Shown piece after piece: positions 26,718 through 33,974 of a stretch of DNA of 64,000 nucleotides. Each line of letters opens with the position of its first letter. Positions within the stretch are counted from its first letter, which is position 1. This DNA comes from Enterobacteriaceae bacterium (GTDB taxonomy: Bacteria > Pseudomonadota > Gammaproteobacteria > Enterobacterales > Enterobacteriaceae): positions 248,001-312,000 of the forward strand of contig CABIZV010000006.1 in NCBI GenBank assembly GCA_902363335.1, given 5' to 3'. The notes beneath the pieces are model-generated. The model was not told the origin of the DNA, made no database searches, and worked only from the letters and a program-made list of their open reading frames with translations. A program made the translations under genes and the position numbers.

Positions 26718-27350
26718 ATGCTTCGCGCAAAACTGAAATTTAGACTGCATCGCACCGTGATTGTTCTGATATGCCTCGCCCTGCTGGTTGCTCTGATGCA
26801 GGGGGCCTCGTGGTTCAGTCAACAAAGCCAGAAACAGCGAAATCCGCAGCTTGAAGAACTGGCGAGAACGCTGGCCTGGCAGGTTTCCATAAACCTGGCC
26901 CCAATGATGAAAAGCGAGTCGCCGGATGAGAAAAAGATCGGCGACTTGCTAAAGCACCTCACCACGAAAAGCCGGATCCTCGATGCCGGGGTCTATGATG
27001 AACAAGGCGATCTTATCGCCCGCGCCGGGGAACAGGTGGATCTGCGCGACCGGCTGGCACTGGACGGTAAAAAGGCCGGCAGCTACTTCAACCAGCAGAT
27101 CGTTGAACCCATTCAAGGGAAAAATGGCCCGCTGGGTTATTTGCGCCTGACGCTGGATACGCACACCATCGCCACCGAATCAGGCCAGGTGGATAACACC
27201 ACCAATATTTTACGCCTGATGTTGCTGCTGTCGCTGGCCATCGGCGTTGTGCTTGCCCGCACCCTGCTGCGCGGTAAACGCACCCGCTGGCAGCAGTCGC
27301 CGTTCCTGCTTACCGCCAATAAGCCGGTGCAGGACGAAGATAAAGATTAA
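26718..27350 (+). CDS. ytjB: Membrane protein YtjB (Smp)
   Basis: 210 residues. A short cytoplasmic N terminus, one membrane helix (about 12-32), a periplasmic domain (about 33-160) and a second helix near 165-183 (LRLMLLLSLAIGVVLARTLL), ending in a basic cytoplasmic tail. The function is unknown. It is divergent from serB, as in E. coli, and lies 18 bp upstream of lplA, so the two are probably cotranscribed. Confidence 0.92.
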   Translation: MLRAKLKFRLHRTVIVLICLALLVALMQGASWFSQQSQKQRNPQLEELARTLAWQVSINLAPMMKSESPDEKKIGDLLKHLTTKSRILDAGVYDEQGDLIARAGEQVDLRDRLALDGKKAGSYFNQQIVEPIQGKNGPLGYLRLTLDTHTIATESGQVDNTTNILRLMLLLSLAIGVVLARTLLRGKRTRWQQSPFLLTANKPVQDEDKD

Positions 27351-27368
27351 TCAGAAAAGGAAATCGCT

Positions 27369-28385
27369 ATGTCAACTCTGCGCCTGCTGCTTTCAGACTC
27401 ACACGACCCGTGGTTTAACCTCGCCGTTGAGGAGTGTATTTTTCGCCAGATGCCGGCAACCCAGCGGGTATTATTTTTGTGGCGCAACGCAGATACGGTG
27501 GTTATCGGCCGCGCGCAAAATCCCTGGAAAGAGTGCAATACCCGGCGTATGGAAGAGGATAACGTGCGTCTGGCGCGCCGAAGCAGCGGCGGCGGCGCGG
27601 TGTTCCACGACCTCGGCAATACCTGTTTTACCTTTATGGCGGGCAAGCCGGAATACGACAAAACCATCTCCACCTCGATTGTGCTGGAGGCGTTGAACTC
27701 ACTCGGGATCAATGCCGAAGCCTCCGGGCGTAACGATCTGATCGTCAAAACAGAAGAAGGCGATCGTAAAGTTTCCGGCTCCGCCTATCGTGAAACCAAA
27801 GATCGCGGCTTCCACCACGGCACACTGCTGCTCAATGCCGACCTGAGTCGGCTGGCAAATTATCTCAATCCCGATAAGAAAAAGCTTCAGGCTAAAGGGA
27901 TCACCTCGGTACGCGGGCGCGTGGCGAATCTGGTTGAACTGCTGCCGGATATTACGCATGAGCAAATTTGCGAAGCCGTCACCGAAGCCTTTTTCCGACA
28001 CTACGGGGAACGCGTTGAGGCGGAAATTATCTCCCCCGATAAAACGCCCGACCTGCCGAACTTTGCAGAAACCTTTGCGCGTCAAAGCAGCTGGGAGTGG
28101 AATTTCGGTCAGGCTCCAGCCTTCTCTCACCTGCTTGATGAGCGCTTCACCTGGGGCGGCGTAGAGCTACATTTTGACGTTGAGAAAGGCGTCATTACCC
28201 GCACGCAGGTGTTTACCGATAGCCTGAACCCCGCGCCGCTGGAGGCGCTGGCGGAGCGTTTGCAGGGCTGCCAGTATCGTGTGGATGTGTTGCAGCAAGC
28301 CTGTGAAGCGCTGGTGATAGAGTTCCCGGAGCAGGAGATTGAGCTGCGGGAGTTGGCGCATTGGGTGGCGGGGGCGGTGCGTTAG
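27369..28385 (+). CDS. lplA: Lipoate-protein ligase A
   Basis: 338 residues, the same as E. coli LplA. It activates exogenous lipoate with ATP and attaches it to lysines of the E2 subunits of pyruvate and 2-oxoglutarate dehydrogenase and of the glycine cleavage H protein. The lipoyl-adenylate motif RRSSGGGAVFHDLGN is at about residues 70-84, and the C-terminal lid domain is complete. Good ribosome site (AAAGGAAA) before the ATG at 27369. Confidence 0.97.
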   Translation: MSTLRLLLSDSHDPWFNLAVEECIFRQMPATQRVLFLWRNADTVVIGRAQNPWKECNTRRMEEDNVRLARRSSGGGAVFHDLGNTCFTFMAGKPEYDKTISTSIVLEALNSLGINAEASGRNDLIVKTEEGDRKVSGSAYRETKDRGFHHGTLLLNADLSRLANYLNPDKKKLQAKGITSVRGRVANLVELLPDITHEQICEAVTEAFFRHYGERVEAEIISPDKTPDLPNFAETFARQSSWEWNFGQAPAFSHLLDERFTWGGVELHFDVEKGVITRTQVFTDSLNPAPLEALAERLQGCQYRVDVLQQACEALVIEFPEQEIELRELAHWVAGAVR

Positions 28386-28391
28386 AGCATT

Positions 28392-28470
28392 GCCGGATGG
28401 CGGCTACGCCTTATCCGGCCTACAAATCAGCGCTTTCTGTAGGCCGGATAAGGCGTAGCCGCCATCCGGC
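28392..28470. repeat. BIME: two inverted REPs
   Basis: gccggatggcggctacgcc and its inverted copy ggcgtagccgccatccggc face each other around a short spacer (28419-28438). It lies between the lplA stop and the RAYT gene and forms one flank of that gene. Confidence 0.93.
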
Positions 28471-28504
28471 ATTACCGCCGCTCACCAACGTCAAGATCTA
28501 TCCC

Positions 28505-28963
28505 CTATCCCGCCCAATCAACCGGGTAAACTCCATCCCGGGCATCACGATGGAACGTCGAAAATGGCCAATCCCGCACGCGCGCTACCCAACCGTGCTT
28601 CACGGGGTTTATGTAGATGTAATCAACATGCCGACGGTAATCTTCCTCGTTGCGGATCGTGTGTTCCCAGAATCGTGGTTGCCACACGTCATGGCAAATT
28701 ATCGATTTGGTAAATATCTTTTTAAGTTCTCGCCATCGGGACGAGAAGTCACAGTCGTTCTCTGGCAGCGTCCAGATACAATGCAAATGCTCAGGCAGCA
28801 CGACCAGAGCATCAATTTGAAAAGGCTTCGTATTTTTCACTCGGCGAATAGCAGAACGTAATTCTGCGATCTGGCTTACAAGTAAATCACTTTTCCGGTT
28901 TTTCAGATTAGCCGTGAAAAACCAGGTTCCACCATTAATGTAATAACGTCGATAGTTCGACAT
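28505..28963 (-). CDS. REP-associated tyrosine transposase (RAYT, Y1 family)
   Basis: 152 residues, full length for a short RAYT. It is a single-strand nuclease related to IS200/IS605 TnpA, with the metal-binding HxH motif in VVLPEHLHCIWTLP (about residues 55-68), the WQPRFWEHTIRNEEDY segment and the catalytic-tyrosine helix YRRHVDYIYINPVKHGWV near 115. RAYTs cut and rejoin REP hairpins and are thought to spread REPs, serving the host rather than moving themselves. REPs flank it on both sides: 28392-28470 downstream, and 29066 onward upstream. An AAGGAA ribosome site precedes the ATG. It is not at this locus in E. coli K-12. Confidence 0.94.
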   Translation of the reverse strand: MSNYRRYYINGGTWFFTANLKNRKSDLLVSQIAELRSAIRRVKNTKPFQIDALVVLPEHLHCIWTLPENDCDFSSRWRELKKIFTKSIICHDVWQPRFWEHTIRNEEDYRRHVDYIYINPVKHGWVARVRDWPFSTFHRDARDGVYPVDWAG

Positions 28964-29065
28964 TTGTTTATTCCTTAAACAAAATTCAAACGTAACGGGT
29001 TAATCAAAAAAGGCAATATGGAGAGAATAATTCAGGAAGGAGGCTCGCAGTATATAGAGCCGATT

Positions 29066-29097
29066 GCCGGATGGCGGCTTCGCCTTATCCGGCCTAC
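29066..29097. repeat. REP upstream of the RAYT gene
   Basis: gccggatggcggcttcgcc then ttatccggcctac. With the 46-bp array that follows it forms the upstream flank of the RAYT gene. Confidence 0.9.
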
Positions 29098-29106
29098 ACA
29101 GGTCCT

Positions 29107-29368
29107 GTAGGTCCGGTAAACACAGCACCACCGGGCATTACCGCGAACCACCGTAGGCCCGGTAAGCAAAGCACCACCGGGCATTACCGCGAACCACCGT
29201 AGGCCCGGTAAGCAAAGCACCACCGGGCATTACCGCGAACCATTGTAGGCCCGGTAAGCGCAGCGCCACCGGGCATTACCGCGAACCATTGTAGGCCCGG
29301 TAAGCACAGCACCACCGGGCATTACCGCGAACCATTGTAGGCCCGGTAAGCAAAGCGCCACCGGGCAC
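29107..29368. repeat. 46-bp REP-like tandem array, six units
   Basis: Units start with gtaggcccggtaag at 29107, 29153, 29199, 29245, 29291 and 29337, exactly 46 bp apart; the sixth is cut at about 29368. Each holds a short hairpin (gcccggt...accgggc) and a conserved linker, cattaccgcgaacca. The sequence differs from the gccggatgg-type REPs elsewhere in the window. The first unit is the most diverged. The array ends 10 bp from the deoD stop. Confidence 0.95.
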
Positions 29369-29377
29369 AGCACGGTC

Positions 29378-30097
29378 TTACGCTTTATCGCCCAGCAGGA
29401 CAGATTCCAGCGCGATTTTAATCATGTCGTTGAACGTGGTCTGACGTTCTGCGGCAGTGGTCTGCTCGTGGGTACGGATATGGTCGGAAACGGTGCAGAT
29501 GGTCAGCGCTTTCGCACCGAATTCTGCTGCAACGCCGTAGATACCGGCTGCTTCCATTTCCACGCCCAGGATGCCGTATTTTTCCATCACGTCGAACATG
29601 GTTGGGTCCGGCGTGTAGAACAGGTCTGCGGAGAAGATGTTGCCCACGCGCGCGTCAACGCCCAGCGCTTTGGCTGCATCAACTGCGTCACGCACCATGC
29701 CGAAGTCGGCGATAGCCGCGAAGTCGTGGTCTTTGAAACGCAGACGGTTCACTTTGGAGTCGGTGCAAGCACCCATGCCGATAACCACGTCACGCAGTTT
29801 TACGTCAGCACGTACCGCGCCGCAGGAACCCACGCGAATGATTTTTTTCACGCCAAAGTCGGTAATAAGCTCTTTGGTGTAGATGGAGCACGATGGGATG
29901 CCCATGCCGTGGCCCATAACGGAAATTTTACGGCCTTTGTAAGTGCCGGTGAAACCTAACATGCCGCGAACGTTGTTCACTTCACGGACATCTTCAAGGA
30001 AAGTTTCAGCAATGTGCTTCGCACGCAGTGGGTCGCCTGGCATCAAAACTACGTCAGCGAAATCGCCCATTTCTGCATTAATGTGTGGGGTAGCCAT
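29378..30097 (-). CDS. deoD: Purine-nucleoside phosphorylase
   Basis: 239 residues, the same as E. coli DeoD. It splits purine (deoxy)nucleosides with phosphate to base plus (deoxy)ribose-1-phosphate. Family motifs include MPGDPLRAKHIAETFL, RVGSCGA, EMEAAGIYGVA and the catalytic Asp in TVSDHI. Two ATG codons are adjacent (30100 and 30097); the second matches the known MATPHINAEMGDF start. Last gene of deoCABD, separated from deoB by a BIME. Confidence 0.97.
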   Translation of the reverse strand: MATPHINAEMGDFADVVLMPGDPLRAKHIAETFLEDVREVNNVRGMLGFTGTYKGRKISVMGHGMGIPSCSIYTKELITDFGVKKIIRVGSCGAVRADVKLRDVVIGMGACTDSKVNRLRFKDHDFAAIADFGMVRDAVDAAKALGVDARVGNIFSADLFYTPDPTMFDVMEKYGILGVEMEAAGIYGVAAEFGAKALTICTVSDHIRTHEQTTAAERQTTFNDMIKIALESVLLGDKA

Positions 30098-30124
30098 CAT
30101 TTTATCCTTATTAAAATTGTCAGT

Positions 30125-30198
30125 GCCGGATGGCGGCTGCGCCTTATCCGGCCTACAAACGATTCCTCGTAGGCCGGATAAGCGTAGCGCCATCCGGC
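30125..30198. repeat. BIME between deoB and deoD
   Basis: Two inverted REPs, gccggatggcggctgcgcc and gcgtagcgccatccggc, inside the deo operon. Such elements often stabilise the upstream mRNA segment and tune expression within operons. Confidence 0.92.
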
Positions 30199-30205
30199 AA
30201 TTTCA

Positions 30206-31429
30206 TCACAGCATGTTTTTGCCGTATTCCATTGGTGACGTACCGAAGTAGGTCGCCAACGTCTGGCCGATATCCGCGAAGGTTTCACGATGGCCCAGCG
30301 AGCCCGGTTTGACTTTCGGGCCGTAAACCAGCACCGGAATGTGTTCACGGGTGTGGTCAGTACCGGTCCAGCTTGGATCGCAACCGTGGTCAGCGGTGAG
30401 GATCAGAATGTCATCTTCACCCACCAGCTCCATCAATTCAGGCAGACGGCGGTCGAACAGTTCCAGGCCTGCGGCATAACCGGCGATATCGCGACGGTGG
30501 CCCCAGGAAGAGTCGAAATCAACGAAGTTGGTAAAGACGATAGTTTCATCACCCGCTTCTTTCATCTCTTTAATGGTGGCGTCGAACAGCGCGTCCAGAC
30601 CGGTCGCTTTCACTTTCTTCGTGATACCGCAGTTAGCGTAGATATCCGCAATCTTACCAACGGAGACCACGTGACCGTGTTTTTCATCCACCAGCTTCTG
30701 CAGAACGGTCGCGGCCGGTGGCTCAACGGCCAGATCGTGACGGTTACCGGTACGCTGGAAGTTACCCGCTTTGTCGCCGACAAACGGACGCGCAATCACG
30801 CGGCCAATGTTGTAGCCGCCTTCGGTCAACTCTTCACGAGCGATTTCGCACAGCTCATAGAGTTTATCGAGACCATAAGTTTCTTCATGGCAGGCAATCT
30901 GGAACACGGAGTCCGCAGAGGTATAGAAAATCGGCTTGCCGGTTTTCATATGCTCTTCGCCCAGTTCGTCCAGAATAACGGTACCGGAAGAGTGGCAGTT
31001 ACCGAGGTAGCCCGGCAGATTGGCACGCTTAACCAGTTTATCCAGCAGTTCCTGCGGGAAGCTGTTTTCGTGGTCGCTGAAGTAGCCCCAGTCGAACAGA
31101 ACCGGTACGCCGGCAATTTCCCAGTGGCCTGACGGAGTATCTTTACCGGAAGAGAGCTCGTGCGCCCAACCGTACGCGCCAATCACTTCGGCGTTACCGT
31201 CCATGCCGGCAGCAATTTTACCGGTAGAACCTTCATGCGCTTTCACCAGCCCCAGACGGGTCAGGTTAGGCAAATTCAGTGGGCCTTGACGGCCGTGGTC
31301 AGCTTCGCCCTTAGCACAGGCTTCTGCAATGTGGCCCATTGTGTCAGCGCCAACGTCGCCAAAGCGGTCAGCATCTTCCGTTGCACCAATCCCGAAGGAG
31401 TCCAGCACCATAATAAATGCACGTTTCAT
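30206..31429 (-). CDS. deoB: Phosphopentomutase
   Basis: 407 residues from the ATG at 31429 (MKRAFIMVLDSFGIGATED). It interconverts (deoxy)ribose-1-phosphate and (deoxy)ribose-5-phosphate, linking nucleoside phosphorolysis to DeoC and the pentose pathway. An alkaline-phosphatase-superfamily enzyme with metal ligands in VLDSFGIG, LTADHGCDPSW and TDHTREHIPV. The frame extends four codons further upstream (MENK), but the conserved start is preferred. Confidence 0.97.
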   Translation of the reverse strand: MKRAFIMVLDSFGIGATEDADRFGDVGADTMGHIAEACAKGEADHGRQGPLNLPNLTRLGLVKAHEGSTGKIAAGMDGNAEVIGAYGWAHELSSGKDTPSGHWEIAGVPVLFDWGYFSDHENSFPQELLDKLVKRANLPGYLGNCHSSGTVILDELGEEHMKTGKPIFYTSADSVFQIACHEETYGLDKLYELCEIAREELTEGGYNIGRVIARPFVGDKAGNFQRTGNRHDLAVEPPAATVLQKLVDEKHGHVVSVGKIADIYANCGITKKVKATGLDALFDATIKEMKEAGDETIVFTNFVDFDSSWGHRRDIAGYAAGLELFDRRLPELMELVGEDDILILTADHGCDPSWTGTDHTREHIPVLVYGPKVKPGSLGHRETFADIGQTLATYFGTSPMEYGKNML

Positions 31430-31481
31430 CTTGTTCTCCATACATCTTGCGCTGCAAAAAAGCGATCAGATCAGTATATAA

Positions 31482-32804
31482 CTATTCGGTGATACGACGA
31501 TAGACGGTCGGCGTAATTTCAGGCGCTTTGTCGTCCAGTTTAATTGCCGCTTTCACGGCTTTCGCCGCGTCCTGCCAGCTAGCTTCATCTTTCGCGTGGA
31601 TGACCGCCAGCGGACGTTGCCCGTCAATGCTGTCGCCCAGACGCGCCATATCGGTAAAGCCGACGCTGTAATCAATGGTATCGGATGCCTGACGACGACC
31701 GCCGCCCATCGAGACCACCGCCATGCCCAGCGCGCGGGTATCCATTGCGCTGACGAAGCCTTCGGTGTCCGCGTAGACGGCCTTGCTGAGCATCGCCGTT
31801 GGCAGATATTTCGCATAATTTTCAACGAAATCGGTCGGGCCTTTTTGGGCGGCGACCATGCGGCCAAAGATATCGGCCGCTTTGCCGTTATCCAGCACCG
31901 CCTGCAATTTGGCACGCGCTTCGGCGTCGTCTTTTGCCAGATTGCCGGAGATAAGCATTTCGACACACAGCGCCATGGTGACGTCGAACAGACGCGGGTT
32001 ACGGTATTCACCGGTCAGGAACTGCACGGCTTCGCGCACTTCCACCGCGTTACCGGCACTGGAAGCAAGTACCTGGTTCATGTCGGTCAGCAGCGCCGTG
32101 GTTTTCACGCCCGCGCCGTTGGAAACGCCCACAATCGCTTCCGCCAGCGCGGCAGAGAGCTCGTAGGTTGGCATAAATGCGCCGCTGCCCACTTTCACGT
32201 CCATCACCAATGCATCCAGCCCCTCGGCCAGTTTTTTGGCAAGGATAGAGGCGGTGATCAGCGGGATGGAGTCCACCGTGGCGGTAATGTCGCGGGTAGC
32301 ATAAAAACGTTTGTCCGCCGGTGCGAGCGAGCTGGTCTGTCCAATAATCGCCACACCCACGTCTTTAATAATTTCACGGAAACGGTTGTCGTCCGGGAAG
32401 ATGTCGAAGCCCGGGATGGCTTCTAATTTGTCGAGCGTGCCGCCGGTATGACCGAGGCCGCGACCGGAGATCATCGGAACATAGCCGCCGCAAGCCGCGA
32501 CCATTGGGCCGAGCATCAGCGAGGTTACGTCGCCCACGCCGCCGGTGGAGTGCTTATCGACAATCGGGCCGTTCAGATTCAGGCTCTTCCAGTTCAGGAC
32601 GGTTCCTGAATCCCGCATCGCCATGGTCAGCGAGACACGCTCCGGCATGCTCATATCATGGAAGAAAATGGTCATCGCCAGGGCGGCAATTTGCCCTTCG
32701 GAAATGGTGTTATCGCGAATGCCGTTGATAAAGAAACGAATTTCTTCATCACTCAGCACCTGACCATCACGTTTTTTACGAATAATTTCTTGAGCGAGAA
32801 ACAC
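31482..32804 (-). CDS. deoA: Thymidine phosphorylase
   Basis: 440 residues, the same as E. coli. It converts thymidine or deoxyuridine plus phosphate to the base and deoxyribose-1-phosphate. The family signature DKHSTGGVGDVTSLMLGP (about residues 84-101) and SGRGLGHTGGTLDKLEA are clear. Second gene of the deoCABD operon; a REP-like palindrome separates it from deoC. Confidence 0.97.
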   Translation of the reverse strand: MFLAQEIIRKKRDGQVLSDEEIRFFINGIRDNTISEGQIAALAMTIFFHDMSMPERVSLTMAMRDSGTVLNWKSLNLNGPIVDKHSTGGVGDVTSLMLGPMVAACGGYVPMISGRGLGHTGGTLDKLEAIPGFDIFPDDNRFREIIKDVGVAIIGQTSSLAPADKRFYATRDITATVDSIPLITASILAKKLAEGLDALVMDVKVGSGAFMPTYELSAALAEAIVGVSNGAGVKTTALLTDMNQVLASSAGNAVEVREAVQFLTGEYRNPRLFDVTMALCVEMLISGNLAKDDAEARAKLQAVLDNGKAADIFGRMVAAQKGPTDFVENYAKYLPTAMLSKAVYADTEGFVSAMDTRALGMAVVSMGGGRRQASDTIDYSVGFTDMARLGDSIDGQRPLAVIHAKDEASWQDAAKAVKAAIKLDDKAPEITPTVYRRITE

Positions 32805-32858
32805 GGTACCCTCCTGGGAAATCGGGAAATCATGGCGGGTAAACCGCCCTACGATCCT

Positions 32859-32928
32859 GTAGCCCGGCCAAGCGTAGCGCCGCCGGGAAGCTCCCGGAGT
32901 CGGCGCCCATGCGCCTCGTCCGGGCTAC
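32859..32928. repeat. Palindromic BIME-like element between deoC and deoA
   Basis: gtagcccggccaagcgtagc and gcctcgtccgggctac form a long interrupted inverted repeat with an internal cgccgggaagctcccgg hairpin. Same sequence class as the repeats near yaaA and at 62.27 kb. Confidence 0.88.
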
Positions 32929-32936
32929 GTTAATAC

Positions 32937-33716
32937 TTAGTAAGCGCTAGCGCTCTTACCGTCGCCGTGGCCCAGCGCTTTCAGCAGGCTTGCCAGCAGA
33001 GAAGACGCGCCGAAGCGGTAATGGCGGGAGTCAGCCCAGTCCGCGCCAAACAGTTCGTCAGCGATAGACAAGAACAGCTGCGCGTCTTCCGCAGTACGCA
33101 CGCCGCCGGCTGGCTTAAAGCCCACGGTTTTCTGTACGCCCATATCGCGGATGACTTCCATCATGATGCGCGCGCTTTCTGGCGTCGCGTTCACCGGCAC
33201 TTTACCGGTAGAGGTTTTGATGAAATCCGCACCGGCTTTGATGGAGATTTCAGACGCTTTACGAATGAGCGCTTCTTCTTTGAGTTCACCGGTTTCGATG
33301 ATCACTTTCAGCAGCACATTTGCCGCAGCACACGCCTCTTTACAGGCTTTCACCAGATCAAAACCAACCTGCTCGTTGCCAGCAATCAGCGCGCGGTATG
33401 GGAATACCACGTCAACTTCGTCAGCACCGTAAGCGATAGCCGCACGGGTTTCCGCCAGCGCGATATCAATGTCGTCGTTGCCGTGGGGGAAGTTAGTCAC
33501 GGTTGCGATGCGGATATTCGGCGTGCCCTGCTCGTTGAGGGTTTTACGCGCAATCGGAATGAAACGCGGATAGATGCAGACAGCAGCGGTATTGCCGACC
33601 GGCGTTTTCGCCTGATGACACAGCGCAATCACTTTCGCATCGGTGTCGTCTTCGTTCAGGGTAGTTAAGTCCATCAACTGCAGCGCGCGCAGGCTGCTTG
33701 CTTTTAAATCAGTCAT
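32937..33716 (-). CDS. deoC: Deoxyribose-phosphate aldolase
   Basis: 259 residues from the ATG at 33716 (MTDLKASSLRALQLMDLTTL). It cleaves 2-deoxyribose-5-phosphate to acetaldehyde and glyceraldehyde-3-phosphate. The Schiff-base lysine is K167 in AGADFIKTSTGK and the acidic partner is D102 in ADEVDVVFPY. First gene of deoCABD; the 25 codons upstream in the open frame are leader. DeoR and CRP/CytR sites lie upstream. Confidence 0.97.
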   Translation of the reverse strand: MTDLKASSLRALQLMDLTTLNEDDTDAKVIALCHQAKTPVGNTAAVCIYPRFIPIARKTLNEQGTPNIRIATVTNFPHGNDDIDIALAETRAAIAYGADEVDVVFPYRALIAGNEQVGFDLVKACKEACAAANVLLKVIIETGELKEEALIRKASEISIKAGADFIKTSTGKVPVNATPESARIMMEVIRDMGVQKTVGFKPAGGVRTAEDAQLFLSIADELFGADWADSRHYRFGASSLLASLLKALGHGDGKSASAY

Positions 33717-33764
33717 TTTTCTCTCCGACGGCACATTGCCGTGTAAATCGTTACCTTGCGGGTC

Positions 33765-33780
33765 TGTGACTATTGTAACA
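33765..33780 (-). promoter_or_regulatory. Probable DeoR operator O2 (deoP2)
   Basis: On the minus strand this reads TGTTACAATAGTCACA, 12 of 16 matches to the DeoR palindrome TGTTAGAATTCTAACA. It lies about 50 bp upstream of the deoC start, at the deoP2 position, and 596 bp from the perfect palindrome at 34361. E. coli O1 and O2 are 599 bp apart, so spacing supports the call despite the weak match. Confidence 0.7.
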
Positions 33781-33797
33781 CTGCCCCGCACTCACAC

Positions 33798-33813
33798 TTC
33801 GACTTTCATCACA
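33798..33813 (-). promoter_or_regulatory. Probable CRP site of deoP2
   Basis: On the minus strand TGTGATGAAAGTCGAA has the conserved TGTGA half of a CRP site, and the flanking aagtgtgatg and tcgaagtgtg resemble the E. coli deoP2 CRP-1 site. CytR would be expected to bind next to it. Confidence 0.6.
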
Positions 33814-33974
33814 CTTAGTGAAAACTTCGTACAAATTTGCATAACAACAACGCGATACAGGTCAAATTTTTACACCAAAGACGACGATTAAAGCACCGTT
33901 TCGGCCGCTGGGATCAAAAGACAACCTCAGCGTTTTTCATACACTTCGCGTATCGCTCGTCTGAGGAACCGACC

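Noticed and set aside
29107..29368. Regular repeats resembling a CRISPR array
   Set aside because: The units are contiguous 46-bp copies with no unique spacers, and the palindromes are REP-like. No cas gene is present.
30290..31132. 280-codon open frame antisense to deoB
   Set aside because: A shadow of deoB codon bias; the product has no family character.
31596..32426. 276-codon open frame antisense to deoA
   Set aside because: Same reason: opposite a conserved enzyme gene, low-complexity His/Arg-rich product.
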